DNA of 64,000 bases from Herbaspirillum frisingense GSF30 (GTDB lineage Bacteria > Pseudomonadota > Gammaproteobacteria > Burkholderiales > Burkholderiaceae_D): NCBI RefSeq assembly GCF_000300975.2, contig NZ_AEEC02000002.1, forward strand, positions 186,001 to 250,000, in the 5' to 3' direction. The notes below the pieces were generated by a model. That model was not told where the DNA came from, ran no database searches, and worked only from the letters and a program-made list of their open reading frames with translations. Numbering within the stretch: position 1 is the stretch's first letter; each line of letters starts with the position of its first letter. The position numbers were made by a program, and so were the translations under genes. This document shows, piece by piece, positions 18,459-27,478 of the stretch.

Positions 18459-18590
18459 TCCAGCCTGGCCCGGGCTGATCTAGGCTTGTGTCAGAGATCC
18501 TGAGCGTGCTGCCGATGATCCGTTGGTGATCGAAAAATCGGCAGCCATGGAGGCCTCTGGTATTCCCCACAGAAATCTGGCTCTTCAAGC

Positions 18591-19370
18591 TCAGGGCAAG
18601 GTGATAGTCAGGTTGGCTGCCCGCGGGGCAAGTTTGACGATATCGGCATAGCCGGCCAGCTGATTTTCGGTGCCCTTGGTCAGGGTCCAGTTCAGTCCTA
18701 TGTAGGCAAACATAGCGGTCAATGCAAATAGGGAAGCGACTACCCATAACGGCACATCGTTGCGCAACTTGTTGACGATGGCATCAGGTCGCTCGCCATT
18801 CGGTGCGAACCCGGCAGTCTTGCCCTTCAGGTGGGCAATCTCATCACCCAGTCGAGCGGTCAGGTAATCGAGTTTTTCCGGCCCCTCCAGCGCATATTTT
18901 CCCTGGAATCCCAGCAGCAGGCACATATGGAAGACTTCCAATGGTTGGAGTCGGGCGGTACCGCGAACGCGCAGATCTTCTAGCCGATTGAAGAAATTTT
19001 CACCTGCCAATTGATCACCAAACATCGCCAACTGAAGGGGGCGGCGTTGCCACGTATCGCGGATGCTGAAATTAGAGCGCAGGACAATCTCATCCACGGA
19101 AGCACAGAAGGCATATTTGGCTGCATAGACATCCTCGGGCGACACTTCCAGTTTCTTGGCGCCGCGTTCGACATCTCCCAGAAACTTTCGTATTTTCGCC
19201 ATGAATGACACCTCGTCCACCGGCGTGCCACCGTTCTTGAGCATGAACAACGCATAAAAGCCGTCGTACATCAGGTCCAGGAGCGAACTGGCGTTAATCG
19301 GCGCGCCGGCTTCATAAGTGGGCGAAGAATCCGCAGGATCCAGCAGGGAAGGGATGGTTGTCGTGTTCAT
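18591..19370 (-). CDS. tssL: Type VI secretion protein TssL (DotU/IcmH-like)
   Basis: 259 aa inner-membrane protein of the TssJLM envelope complex. A cytoplasmic helical hook domain (residues about 20-200, with the family pattern YAFCASVDEIVL and a conserved LGFQGKY) precedes a single C-terminal membrane helix at about 204-226 and a short periplasmic tail. It has no fused OmpA-type peptidoglycan-binding domain; the separate OmpA-like protein at 32559-33365 could supply that function. It overlaps the end of tssK by four bases (ATGA), showing translational coupling, and is last in the tssJKL block. Confidence 0.92.
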   Translation of the reverse strand: MNTTTIPSLLDPADSSPTYEAGAPINASSLLDLMYDGFYALFMLKNGGTPVDEVSFMAKIRKFLGDVERGAKKLEVSPEDVYAAKYAFCASVDEIVLRSNFSIRDTWQRRPLQLAMFGDQLAGENFFNRLEDLRVRGTARLQPLEVFHMCLLLGFQGKYALEGPEKLDYLTARLGDEIAHLKGKTAGFAPNGERPDAIVNKLRNDVPLWVVASLFALTAMFAYIGLNWTLTKGTENQLAGYADIVKLAPRAANLTITLP

Positions 19371-20713
19371 TGGGTCACCGCCAGAAGTTCAATATTGAGG
19401 TCACGAATGCCGGATGGCACATAGATGCAGATCGACTGTGCCTGAAGCATGCGCTCGTACATCGCGCCCTTGCTCTCGAGCGTGAAGTAATAGGTGTCGG
19501 GCCGAACCGGTAGTGCAGCTGGCACCTGAGGAGAGTGCACAAGCTTGACGCCGGGCAGCGCCGCCAGCACGAATTTTTCAACATCGTCAGGTGCGCCGAT
19601 CTTGAAGCGCAACGGTACGATATCGACCAGTTCGATTGCCGGCAGGTCTGCATGGACCGCGAGGTAGAAGTTGGTCTTCTCGTCGATCTTGCCTGAGTCC
19701 AGCATGCCCATATGGTAGGACGGCTTGCTCTCGTTCAAGGCAATCGCAAAATAGCGAGAAGAGATTACGGTATCGAGTAACTCGCGAATGATCGCGTCCA
19801 GCTTTGCGAAAGCCGGCCCCGGATCGCGGTGATCGTAAGGGGGAAGGTCGGACAGGGCCAGGCTGCGCGAGAAGGTCATGAGCGATCCGGCCAGTGACAA
19901 TAACTGTTCAAAAAGGCGCTCCGGGTGATGCATCGGATGATTCAGGTAGTGCGACAGATTGGCATAAGCGGTACTGGCGGTATGCAATAACCAGAACGAT
20001 GTGATGTCGCCAGAACGGAATTCGACCACACTCTTGCTAGGCTCGCGATGATGCCCGTACAGGGCGCTGACCTTGGCTTGCAGCGCGTCCATGAGGCGTC
20101 GCAGGCGCTGGAACAGCAAGGTAGACGCATGCACTGACAGGCTGGGCGGAACGAAGTCGGGGTCCAACTCGAAGCCAGGCCCGCTCGCGCGACGCAGGCG
20201 CGCCACAGGAATGCAGACCAATGAATCTCGGGGCTCGTTTTCTGACACCAGGCGTACTGCCTTTTTCAGGTAGCTTACTTCTGCTTTGGCAGCTTGCGTG
20301 AACAGGTCCGGCGTCTGGACGCCATCCTGAATATAGCGGGTGGATTGCTGATTTCCGGTGCCAACGGAGAAATTGCTACCGAAGCTTTTCAGCATCGGTA
20401 ATCCCGCATAAAAGGTGATGGAGTTTTGGGACAGCGGAATTTCTGTCAGTTCGATGGGGGCCGGGAGGTCATCCCCGTCTGGCGCCCTGAAGATTTCTCC
20501 GTCGTGGAAGATTGCCGACAGCTCCAGCAGACGAAGGGTACTGTTGTTAAGTGCGTCTCCATCGATCTTCAGGGATAAAACACCCCAGCAATAGGGATTG
20601 AGAGCGAGCGCGGTCTGATGCAGACGCATTTCATGGTAATGATCCTGACGCTGAAAGTGCTGAGGTCGAAGGAAAAGGCCCTCGCCCCAGAGTACCTTGT
20701 TGGGATGGTTCAA
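19367..20713 (-). CDS. tssK: Type VI secretion baseplate protein TssK
   Basis: Baseplate component that links the TssEFG wedge to the membrane complex. The start NKVLWGEGLFLRPQHFQ is the hallmark of the family. I place the start at a TTG (20713) with GGAG eight bases upstream, which gives the usual N-terminus; an upstream in-frame GTG at 20785 would add 24 unrelated residues and overlap tssJ by ten bases. From the TTG the protein is 448 aa, a typical length. It is followed by tssL with a four-base overlap and preceded by tssJ. Confidence 0.92.
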   Translation of the reverse strand: MNHPNKVLWGEGLFLRPQHFQRQDHYHEMRLHQTALALNPYCWGVLSLKIDGDALNNSTLRLLELSAIFHDGEIFRAPDGDDLPAPIELTEIPLSQNSITFYAGLPMLKSFGSNFSVGTGNQQSTRYIQDGVQTPDLFTQAAKAEVSYLKKAVRLVSENEPRDSLVCIPVARLRRASGPGFELDPDFVPPSLSVHASTLLFQRLRRLMDALQAKVSALYGHHREPSKSVVEFRSGDITSFWLLHTASTAYANLSHYLNHPMHHPERLFEQLLSLAGSLMTFSRSLALSDLPPYDHRDPGPAFAKLDAIIRELLDTVISSRYFAIALNESKPSYHMGMLDSGKIDEKTNFYLAVHADLPAIELVDIVPLRFKIGAPDDVEKFVLAALPGVKLVHSPQVPAALPVRPDTYYFTLESKGAMYERMLQAQSICIYVPSGIRDLNIELLAVTQ

Positions 20714-20775
20714 TTGGTTAGCTCCGTAATTGATGATTGTCGCATCGTGATCTGCAGTTAATAGATTGTTGATTT

Positions 20776-21405
20776 CTAATGACACTCGACTGGCGCGAGC
20801 ATCAGGTTCCGGTCCAGTGGCTTACCCAGGGTATCCACCGCAATAGCCCCCGCACCTACGGTGACCGAACAGGATTGCAAGCCTGCCGTAATGCCGTTCT
20901 TTTCGGATTCGTCGGCCCTGAAGGTGGCCCGCCAACGTTGCTGATCTGGATTGATGAACAGCGCCACCAGACCGATATATCCCGCCTCGTAGCTCACCTT
21001 TTCATCGACTTCGTAGCGTTGTCCTGGCACTAGCGTGACTTCCTTTACCTCCAGCAGATCGGCTCCCAGAACCTCTTTCTCCCTTTGCGGATTCAGAAAG
21101 GCGTCATATGACGCCTGCTGGAAACTAACGATCTGTTTCAATTTATAAATTCTGACGACCAATGCCAGGGGACGCTGTTGCGAATCCATGTTGAGCGCCT
21201 TGGAAGCATGCAGCTTGATGAGTACCTTGCGTGGCTGCTTCATCGCATCCGGTACTTCAGGCGCGTCAGGCTTCTTCAGGCCCAGTGCCTCCAGTGTCGA
21301 CTTGGCAACCTGCCCCACCTTGGAAGCCGCGCCCACTGCGGCGCAGCCGGTGATGCAAGAGATGATCAATCCCAGTGCCACAGCATTTCTCTGTCGTTTA
21401 TTCAA
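20776..21405 (-). CDS. tssJ: Type VI secretion lipoprotein TssJ
   Basis: 209 aa outer-membrane lipoprotein that contacts TssM in the periplasm. Lipobox ITGC with Cys21 follows a hydrophobic segment. The transthyretin-like beta-sandwich of the family is seen in patterns such as PLALVVRIYKLK and a late VPGQRYEV strand. Slightly longer than typical TssJ (about 170-180 aa) because of a linker of about 35 residues after the lipidated Cys. First gene of the leftward tssJ-tssK-tssL block. Confidence 0.9.
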   Translation of the reverse strand: MNKRQRNAVALGLIISCITGCAAVGAASKVGQVAKSTLEALGLKKPDAPEVPDAMKQPRKVLIKLHASKALNMDSQQRPLALVVRIYKLKQIVSFQQASYDAFLNPQREKEVLGADLLEVKEVTLVPGQRYEVDEKVSYEAGYIGLVALFINPDQQRWRATFRADESEKNGITAGLQSCSVTVGAGAIAVDTLGKPLDRNLMLAPVECH

Positions 21406-21776
21406 CTTTACCCCGCATGTTTTATCTGATTTCTGATTGGCGTGAATTTCCCGCGTGCCGAAAAACTTTTAGGAAGCGTTCACATATGGAGTGGCTCCAT
21501 TTTGTAAAAGGGGTCTATGGGATACATTCGAGTGATCCTCAGTTGCCTTACTTAAAAACTAAGTCTTAGCAGCAAGCCGATGGCGGAAATTGAAACGTGG
21601 CGTGACTGAAGAGCCGGAATGAATGAAGCGCCAATTTTCACCAGAAATTCATCGCCGCGTTTCATTCCAAGTTTAAAAGTCGTGACAAGCCGAATATCTT
21701 CCGGTCTTCTCCATTCGAATGCATGTGAGAGATCGGATAGGTTCTCCAGAATTAAAAATCTAAGGATTAAATCCCC
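21406..21776. promoter_or_regulatory. Divergent promoter region of the type VI cluster
   Basis: 371 bases separate the leftward tssJKL block from the rightward block. Contents: an ATGGAG/CTCCAT hairpin at 21486-21500 and AT-rich stretches near 21540 and 21750. I looked for a sigma-54 -24/-12 element and found only a poor match (TGGCGTGAATTTCCCG), so sigma factor use is undecided. Confidence 0.45.
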
Positions 21777-22385
21777 ATGAATGCAAGAAAGAGACGAATA
21801 GATCTGTTGATTCCAGCTCTGCTGACGCTGGCATTGATGATGACGGGGTGCGCCAACAGCGACTCCAAGCAGGGGGCGGAGGCAGAAGCCAAGAGCAGCC
21901 TGGAAAGCAGTGTGGAAAAGGTCGAGGCGGCACTGGTCGAGGGTCGGACCGATGATGCCGTGAAGATGCTAAGAACCTTGGCTTCGCGTTTCCCTGCAGA
22001 CAAGACGCCCTGGTTGCGCATTGCGCAGATTTGCTTCGATGCAGGTGACTACAGCGACGCCATCATCAACGCTCAGGAGGCAATAAAGCGGGACCCTTCC
22101 GAAAAGGGTGCCAACAGCATCCTGACCCTTTCCAGCCTACGCCTGGCCACCAAGTCGCTCGCGGACTTGCGCTCGCAGAATGCACTCAATGGATCAATCA
22201 AGAGCGACGCCCAGGAACTGACCAGGACGCTGCGCGAGATCACGGGGGAGGCGCCGGTATCGGTGCCGGGGAAGCCGGCCGCAGCGGCGCCTCCGCGCGG
22301 CAAGATGGTTCGCAAGACGGCGCCGGCACCTGCCAGCGACGTCGGCAGCGGAAGCGGACCCAATCCGTTCATCAACCTGAAGTAA
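21777..22385 (+). CDS. TPR-like lipoprotein of the type VI cluster
   Basis: 202 aa. A hydrophobic signal with lipobox MTGC (Cys25) marks it as a lipoprotein. Residues about 45-130 contain two to three helical tetratricopeptide-like repeats (VEGRTDDAVKML, FPADKTPWLRIAQICFDAGDYSDAI with a following EAIKRDPSEKGA). The tail is Pro/Ala-rich and low in complexity. It opens the rightward block 90 bases before tssB, so it is probably a cluster-specific accessory lipoprotein acting at the envelope. It is not one of the thirteen core Tss proteins. Confidence 0.78.
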   Translation: MNARKRRIDLLIPALLTLALMMTGCANSDSKQGAEAEAKSSLESSVEKVEAALVEGRTDDAVKMLRTLASRFPADKTPWLRIAQICFDAGDYSDAIINAQEAIKRDPSEKGANSILTLSSLRLATKSLADLRSQNALNGSIKSDAQELTRTLREITGEAPVSVPGKPAAAAPPRGKMVRKTAPAPASDVGSGSGPNPFINLK

Positions 22386-22474
22386 GAGGTCAGGCGGGAA
22401 CAGGTTGAGCGTCTCCCATCGATCAGTAGCCTCAGAAAATGAGGCGCGTGGACCAAACCAGAAACGGAGAAGAA

Positions 22475-22975
22475 ATGTCGAAAAAGGAAAGTATTCAGAA
22501 GAAGCTGCAAAGGGTGCGACCTCCGCGTGTGCAGATGACATATGACGTCGAAATTGGCGACGCCATCGAGAAGAAAGAGCTTGCCTTCGTCACTGGCGTG
22601 ATCGGCGACTTCAGTGGCAATTCGGAAGTGCCCCAGCCTCGACTGAAAGACCGCAAGTTCGTCAATATCGATTCGGATAACTTCGATGAGGTAATGAAGG
22701 GTCTGGAGCCGCGCGCTGTCTATCGTGTCGCTAACGAGCTCTCCGACGCCGGTGGGGAGTTTGCCGTGGAACTGAAGTTTCGTTCGATGGAGGACTTCCG
22801 GCCGGAATCGGTGGTGCAGCAGGTCGAACCCTTGCGCAAGCTGCTCGAGGCGCGTACCAAACTGGCGGATCTACGTAACAAGATCGCTGGTAACGACAAG
22901 CTCGAAGATATCCTCAACGATGTGCTCAGCAGTACCGAAAAGCTCGCAGAGCTCAGCAAGCAAACCACCAAATAA
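22475..22975 (+). CDS. tssB: Type VI secretion sheath protein TssB (VipA)
   Basis: Small subunit of the contractile sheath, partner of TssC. The start at 22475 (MSKKESIQKKL) has GGAGA at 22466-22470; an upstream in-frame ATG at 22439 gives 12 extra residues without a better site. 166 aa, as usual. The family patterns RPPRVQMTYDVE, KELAFVTGVIGDFSG, and FRSMEDFRPE are present, and the C-terminal helix that ClpV/TssC bind is helical. Followed by tssC after 11 bases. Confidence 0.95.
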   Translation: MSKKESIQKKLQRVRPPRVQMTYDVEIGDAIEKKELAFVTGVIGDFSGNSEVPQPRLKDRKFVNIDSDNFDEVMKGLEPRAVYRVANELSDAGGEFAVELKFRSMEDFRPESVVQQVEPLRKLLEARTKLADLRNKIAGNDKLEDILNDVLSSTEKLAELSKQTTK

Positions 22976-22986
22976 TCGAGATCTGC

Positions 22987-24480
22987 ATGTCTGCTCAAAT
23001 CAATAACGAAGTCGCTCAAGGCGCTTTGCCCACTGCCGCCGGCGGCACTCTGCTGGATGATATCGTCGAACAAAGCAAGGTCGCGAAATCCGCATCTGAG
23101 CACAATCGTGCCAAAGACCTCATCGCTGAACTGGTCAGTCAGGTGATGGAAGGTAACGTGGTCGTATCGCCGAATCTCTCCGTCACCCTGGATGCGCGTA
23201 TCGCAGAAGTGGATCGACTGATCTCCAATCAGGTAAGTGCCATCATGCATGCTCCGGAATTCCAGAAACTGGAAGGAAGCTGGACCGGCCTGAATTACCT
23301 GGTGCGTAACACAACTGTGGGGGAGGGACAGAAGATCAAGCTCCTTAACGCAACCAAGAAGGAACTGGTCAAGGATTTCAATTCGGCACTGGAGTTCGAT
23401 CAGAGCGCGATGTTCAAGAAGGTCTACGAGGAAGAATTTGGTACTTTTGGCGGAGCGCCTTTTGGCTCGCTGATCGGTGATTTCGAGATCACCCGTCAGC
23501 CGGAAGACATGTACTTCATCGAGCAGATGTCGCGTATCGCAGCAGCATCTCATGCACCTTTCATTACGGCAGCCTCGCCCGAGTTATTCGGTCTTGAAAG
23601 CTATGCCGATATGGGCAAGCCTCGTGATCTGTCCAAGGTGTTCGACACCATCGAGTATGCGAAGTGGAAGTCCTTCCGCGAATCCGAGGACTCACGCTAT
23701 GTTGGACTGACGCTACCGCGCTTCCTTGGACGCCTGCCCTTCAATCCAAAGGACGGAACGACGGTAGAGGGCTTCAATTTCGTCGAGGATGTCGATGGCA
23801 CTGACCATTCCAAATATCTGTGGTGCAACGCTGCCTACGCGTTCGGAACCAAGCTCACCAAGGCGTTCGAGGACTTCGGCTGGTGCGCCGCTATTCGCGG
23901 TGTGGAGGGTGGTGGCCTGGTCGAGGACCTGCCGACACACACCTTCAAGACCGATGAAGGAGAGGTGGCATTGAAGTGTCCTACCGAGATCGCGATCACT
24001 GACCGCCGCGAGAAAGAGCTTTCCGATCTTGGGTTCATTTCTTTGGTCCACTGCAAGAACTCTGATTATGCAGCTTTCTTTGGCGCCCAGTCCGCGCAGA
24101 AACCCAAGAAGTACAACACGGACGCAGCGAACGCCAATGCCGTTCTATCCTCGCAATTGCAATATATCTTCGCAGTTTCCCGCATCGCTCACTACATGAA
24201 ATCGATGATGCGCGACAAGATCGGTAGCTTCGCTGCCGCCTCAAATGTCGAAGACTTCCTCAACCGCTGGATCGCGCAATACGTGCTGTTGGATGACAAC
24301 GCCACGCAAGAGGCCAAAGCGCAATTCCCGCTGCGCGAAGCTTCGGTACAGGTGTCGGAAGTGCTGGGACGACCGGGTGTTTATCGCGCCGTGTCGTTCT
24401 TGCGTCCGCATTTTCAGTTAGATGAACTGTCTGTTTCGCTTCGGTTGGTTGCGGAGTTGCCGCAGGCAGGGAAATCCTAA
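22987..24480 (+). CDS. tssC: Type VI secretion sheath protein TssC (VipB)
   Basis: 497 aa large sheath subunit that polymerises with TssB around the Hcp tube. The family's conserved blocks are visible: a long N-terminal helix region, LEGSWTGLNYLVRNT, GDFEITRQPEDM, LPRFLGRLPF, WCNAAYAFGTKL, and a C-terminal block around ARVEDFLN-like SNVEDFLNRWI. Normal length, no disruptions. Between tssB (11-base gap) and hcp (34-base gap). Confidence 0.97.
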   Translation: MSAQINNEVAQGALPTAAGGTLLDDIVEQSKVAKSASEHNRAKDLIAELVSQVMEGNVVVSPNLSVTLDARIAEVDRLISNQVSAIMHAPEFQKLEGSWTGLNYLVRNTTVGEGQKIKLLNATKKELVKDFNSALEFDQSAMFKKVYEEEFGTFGGAPFGSLIGDFEITRQPEDMYFIEQMSRIAAASHAPFITAASPELFGLESYADMGKPRDLSKVFDTIEYAKWKSFRESEDSRYVGLTLPRFLGRLPFNPKDGTTVEGFNFVEDVDGTDHSKYLWCNAAYAFGTKLTKAFEDFGWCAAIRGVEGGGLVEDLPTHTFKTDEGEVALKCPTEIAITDRREKELSDLGFISLVHCKNSDYAAFFGAQSAQKPKKYNTDAANANAVLSSQLQYIFAVSRIAHYMKSMMRDKIGSFAAASNVEDFLNRWIAQYVLLDDNATQEAKAQFPLREASVQVSEVLGRPGVYRAVSFLRPHFQLDELSVSLRLVAELPQAGKS

Positions 24481-24514
24481 CTATTTTTCCTACCTCATAT
24501 TTACAGGATGAGTT

Positions 24515-25006
24515 ATGGCAATTGACGTTTATCTGCAAATCGATGGCATCAAGGGTGAATCCACTGATGACCTGCACAAGGACTGGATCGAATGCAAGAC
24601 CGTAGACTGGGAAGTTCTGCAGCCGAAGTCTGCGACGGCATCGACCGGCGGCGGCCATACTGCGGAGCGCTGCGAACACAAAGACATCGTGCTCACCAAG
24701 GTCGCCGATCTGGCATCGCCGCTGCTGCTGCAAAATTCTTCGTCGGGCAAGACCATTGCAAAGGCCAAGTTCGAATTCATGCGTGCCGATGGCAAGGGCG
24801 AGCGCGTGCGCTACTTCGAAATCGAACTGACCAACGTCATGATCAGCAGCGTGAAGCCCTCCATCGAGGCGGGTGAGATCCTTGGCGAAAGGGTTGGTCT
24901 GAAGTATTCCTCCGTGAAGTGGAAGTACACGCAACAGAAAAAGGATGGTGGTGCTGCTGGTAACACCTCGGGCGGTTGGGACCTCGCGACCAACAAGGTC
25001 ATCTGA
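24515..25006 (+). CDS. hcp: Type VI secretion tube protein Hcp (TssD)
   Basis: 163 aa. Forms hexameric rings stacked into the inner tube and is secreted. Start AIDVYLQIDGIKGES and the later beta-barrel strands (AKAKFEFMRADGKGE, YFEIELTNVMISSVKP) fit the family. No signal peptide, as expected. A terminator follows at 25064, which should make hcp the last strongly expressed gene of the tssB-tssC-hcp segment. No toxin domain is fused. Confidence 0.95.
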   Translation: MAIDVYLQIDGIKGESTDDLHKDWIECKTVDWEVLQPKSATASTGGGHTAERCEHKDIVLTKVADLASPLLLQNSSSGKTIAKAKFEFMRADGKGERVRYFEIELTNVMISSVKPSIEAGEILGERVGLKYSSVKWKYTQQKKDGGAAGNTSGGWDLATNKVI

Positions 25007-25063
25007 TTCCATCCAGACGAAATGAACTGTAGGTAAAAAGAACAGGATTTCGCCTGTCCCTAT

Positions 25064-25100
25064 GACATCCGCCTGACTTTCAGGCGGATGTCCCTTTTTT
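25064..25100 (+). terminator. Terminator inside the type VI operon, after hcp
   Basis: Stem of 12 bp (25064-25075 with 25081-25092) around loop ACTTT, then CCTTTTTT. A full rho-independent terminator between hcp and tssE on the same strand; partial read-through or a separate promoter would have to feed tssEFG. Confidence 0.85.
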
Positions 25101-25106
25101 GAACAC

Positions 25107-25148
25107 ATGGCGTTCGACGACCTTTTTAAATTGGGTAAGCGCAAATGA
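25107..25148 (+). CDS. Possible 13-codon leader overlapping tssE
   Basis: ATG at 25107 opens a frame of 13 codons (MAFDDLFKLGKRK) whose TGA overlaps the tssE start as ATGA. It directly follows the terminator. There is no strong ribosome binding site, so translation is uncertain; if used, it could couple ribosomes to tssE. Confidence 0.25.
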   Translation: MAFDDLFKLGKRK

Positions 25149-25633
25149 AGGGTTTTGCACCGAGTCTGTTCGACAAACTGATGAATGACGGGGCGAGGTC
25201 TACGATCAGTCCAGTAGTCACCCGATTTTCGATGGAAGAACTCAAGGATGCCGTTGCGCGCGATCTTGAAGCCATGCTCAATACGCGTTCGGTTATTTCT
25301 GACGAGCTATTGGATAGCTATCCGGAATGCAGCCAGTCCATTCTTGCCTACGGTCTAAGTGATTTCGCCGGCTTGAGCCTGGCCAGCATGGACGATCGCA
25401 TGGCTATCTGCCAGGCCCTGCAGCAATCCATATCACGGCACGAACCCAGATTGCAAAATGTGCTCGCCAATCTGGAAATACAGGAGGGGTCCATCAATCG
25501 GCTCAACTTCGCCATCAGCGCTTTATTGGTCGTCAATGCTGCGCGAGAGGCGGTCAATTTCGACGCAGTGCTGCAGCCATCTACGCTGCAATACTCGATC
25601 AGCAAGGCGCGGCCAAGCCGCATTGGAGTGTAA
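25145..25633 (+). CDS. tssE: Type VI secretion baseplate protein TssE
   Basis: 162 aa gp25/gpW-like wedge protein. The N-terminal LFDKL motif and the conserved ISRHEPRLQNV block (EPR loop) near residues 97-107 identify the family. It nucleates sheath assembly with TssF, TssG and TssK. The start ATG overlaps a possible short leader frame and has only a weak ribosome binding site. Its stop TAA is directly followed by the tssF GTG start. Confidence 0.93.
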   Translation: MKGFAPSLFDKLMNDGARSTISPVVTRFSMEELKDAVARDLEAMLNTRSVISDELLDSYPECSQSILAYGLSDFAGLSLASMDDRMAICQALQQSISRHEPRLQNVLANLEIQEGSINRLNFAISALLVVNAAREAVNFDAVLQPSTLQYSISKARPSRIGV

Positions 25634-27478
25634 GTGCAGGATTTGCTTCCCTATTACGAAAGAGAACTGAGCTTCCTGAGACGCTATTCGCGTGATTTTT
25701 CAGAGCGCTATCCCAAGATCGCCGGCGGGCTGCTGATGGCCGGCGAGGTATGCGAAGACCCGCATATCGAGCGCATGATACAGTCCTACGCACTGCTCAA
25801 CGCGCGCGTGTCAAAGCGCCTCGACGATGACTATCCGGAGTTTACCGAGGCACTGTTCGAGGTCCTGTATCCTCACTACTTGCGCCCGTTTCCGTCCTGC
25901 TCGATTGCGCGCATGGACTATCTCGCCTCGGCAGATCAGCTCACTGCGACCACACAAATCCCCCGAGGCAGCTTGTTGGCGAGCGGCCAGGTCAAGGGTA
26001 TCGTCTGCAGATTCAGGACTGCCTATGATGTGTCGATAGCGCCGATCCGTCTGTCTCAGGTGACCTTCGCGCCCATTATCGACGCGCCGGAGGCCGTGAT
26101 GTTGCAGCCCGGGATCAGCTCCTCGCTGTCGCTCACCTTCGAAACCATCGCAGATAACGTGGCCTTTACGTCCCTCGGATTGGCCTCGTTAAGATTGTTC
26201 ATAGATGGAGAGGCTTCATTCTGCGCGGCATTACGCGACAGCCTTTTCATGCGTACCGAGGCTGCCTGGGTCGAAGCATCCGGGAACGGTCGGTGGATCG
26301 CGCTGCGCCAGCCGCCGCTGGCAGAGGTAGGTTTTGCCGAGGAGGATGCGCTCATCGATTTTCCCGCCCAATCGCACCCCGCATATCGACTGCTGACGGA
26401 GTATTTTGCCCTTCCTGAGAAATTCAACTTCTTCGATCTCGATCTCAATCCCGTTTTCGCGGTACTGCCCTCCGATGTCAGGCGATTTACCATACATTTC
26501 GGGCTGTCGGGCTTGCGCGCAGACTCGCACATTGCGCGACAACTGGGTAGCATCAGCAATTCCAACATCTTGCTGGGCTGTACGCCGGTGATCAATCTGT
26601 TCCCCCAGGCCGGCGACCCGATCAGATTGACACATGCCGGTGCCTATCATCCTGTACTGGTCGACGGACGCCACTCGTTCGGATACCAGGTACATTCAAT
26701 CAATTCGGTACAGCTCATCAGGCAAACTCCGCAGGGTGAATCGTTCACGCAATTCCGGCCTTTCTATTCCTTGCGTCATGGGCAATCTCCTGAGCACGAT
26801 GGGCATTACTGGGTAATGCGACGGGACGAATTGGTTGCGCTGAAAAGTCCGGGCCACGAAACCGAGATTTCCATCGTCGATATCGACTTCGATCCCGCCA
26901 AGGTCGAGACGGATACGATCAGTCTTGAGCTGACCTGTTCCAATCGGGATCTTCCTGCCTCGTTGACCTATGGTCTGCCCGGCGGGGACTTGAGCATGGA
27001 AGGCGGTGGCGTAATACGAAAGGTCGCTCTGCTGCGTAAGCCGACCCATCCCTTACGGTTCAAACGTGGCAGAGGCGCCCAGTGGCGGCTCATTTCCCAT
27101 CTGTCGCTCAATCATCTCTCCTTGATGCAGGGCGGGCTGGAAGCTTTTCAGGAAATGTTGATGCTCTATGACCAATCCAATTCACCTATTTCACAACGCC
27201 AGATCAGCGCCATTTCAGCGATTGAACACAAGGCTGCCGCGGCATGGCTGCCAGGTAACCCGTTTGCAAGTCTGGTGCGCGGTATCGAGATCAGGTTGAC
27301 GGTGGATGAGGATGGCTTCGTCGGTAGCGGCTTACATGCATTTGCAGGCCTCATCGATCGCTTTATGGGGCTATATGTCCAGGCCAACAGCTTTTCCCAA
27401 TTGACCGTGCTATCAAAAAGAACAGGGGAGGAATTGCTGAGATGCAGCCCACGCAGCGGAGATTTGAACCTAGCGTGA
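25634..27478 (+). CDS. tssF: Type VI secretion baseplate protein TssF
   Basis: 614 aa, the usual size of TssF (VasA/ImpG). Begins with GTG right after the tssE stop; GGAG in the end of tssE is the likely ribosome binding site. The first residues (LLPYYERELSFLRRYSRDFSERYPKIAG) are the family signature. Forms the baseplate wedge with TssG (two TssF per TssG). Overlaps tssG by 37 bases, implying coupled translation. Confidence 0.96.
   Translation: MQDLLPYYERELSFLRRYSRDFSERYPKIAGGLLMAGEVCEDPHIERMIQSYALLNARVSKRLDDDYPEFTEALFEVLYPHYLRPFPSCSIARMDYLASADQLTATTQIPRGSLLASGQVKGIVCRFRTAYDVSIAPIRLSQVTFAPIIDAPEAVMLQPGISSSLSLTFETIADNVAFTSLGLASLRLFIDGEASFCAALRDSLFMRTEAAWVEASGNGRWIALRQPPLAEVGFAEEDALIDFPAQSHPAYRLLTEYFALPEKFNFFDLDLNPVFAVLPSDVRRFTIHFGLSGLRADSHIARQLGSISNSNILLGCTPVINLFPQAGDPIRLTHAGAYHPVLVDGRHSFGYQVHSINSVQLIRQTPQGESFTQFRPFYSLRHGQSPEHDGHYWVMRRDELVALKSPGHETEISIVDIDFDPAKVETDTISLELTCSNRDLPASLTYGLPGGDLSMEGGGVIRKVALLRKPTHPLRFKRGRGAQWRLISHLSLNHLSLMQGGLEAFQEMLMLYDQSNSPISQRQISAISAIEHKAAAAWLPGNPFASLVRGIEIRLTVDEDGFVGSGLHAFAGLIDRFMGLYVQANSFSQLTVLSKRTGEELLRCSPRSGDLNLA

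Noticed and set aside
21430..21460. Sigma-54 promoter for the type VI cluster
   Set aside because: The best match lacks the GC of the -12 element at the right spacing.
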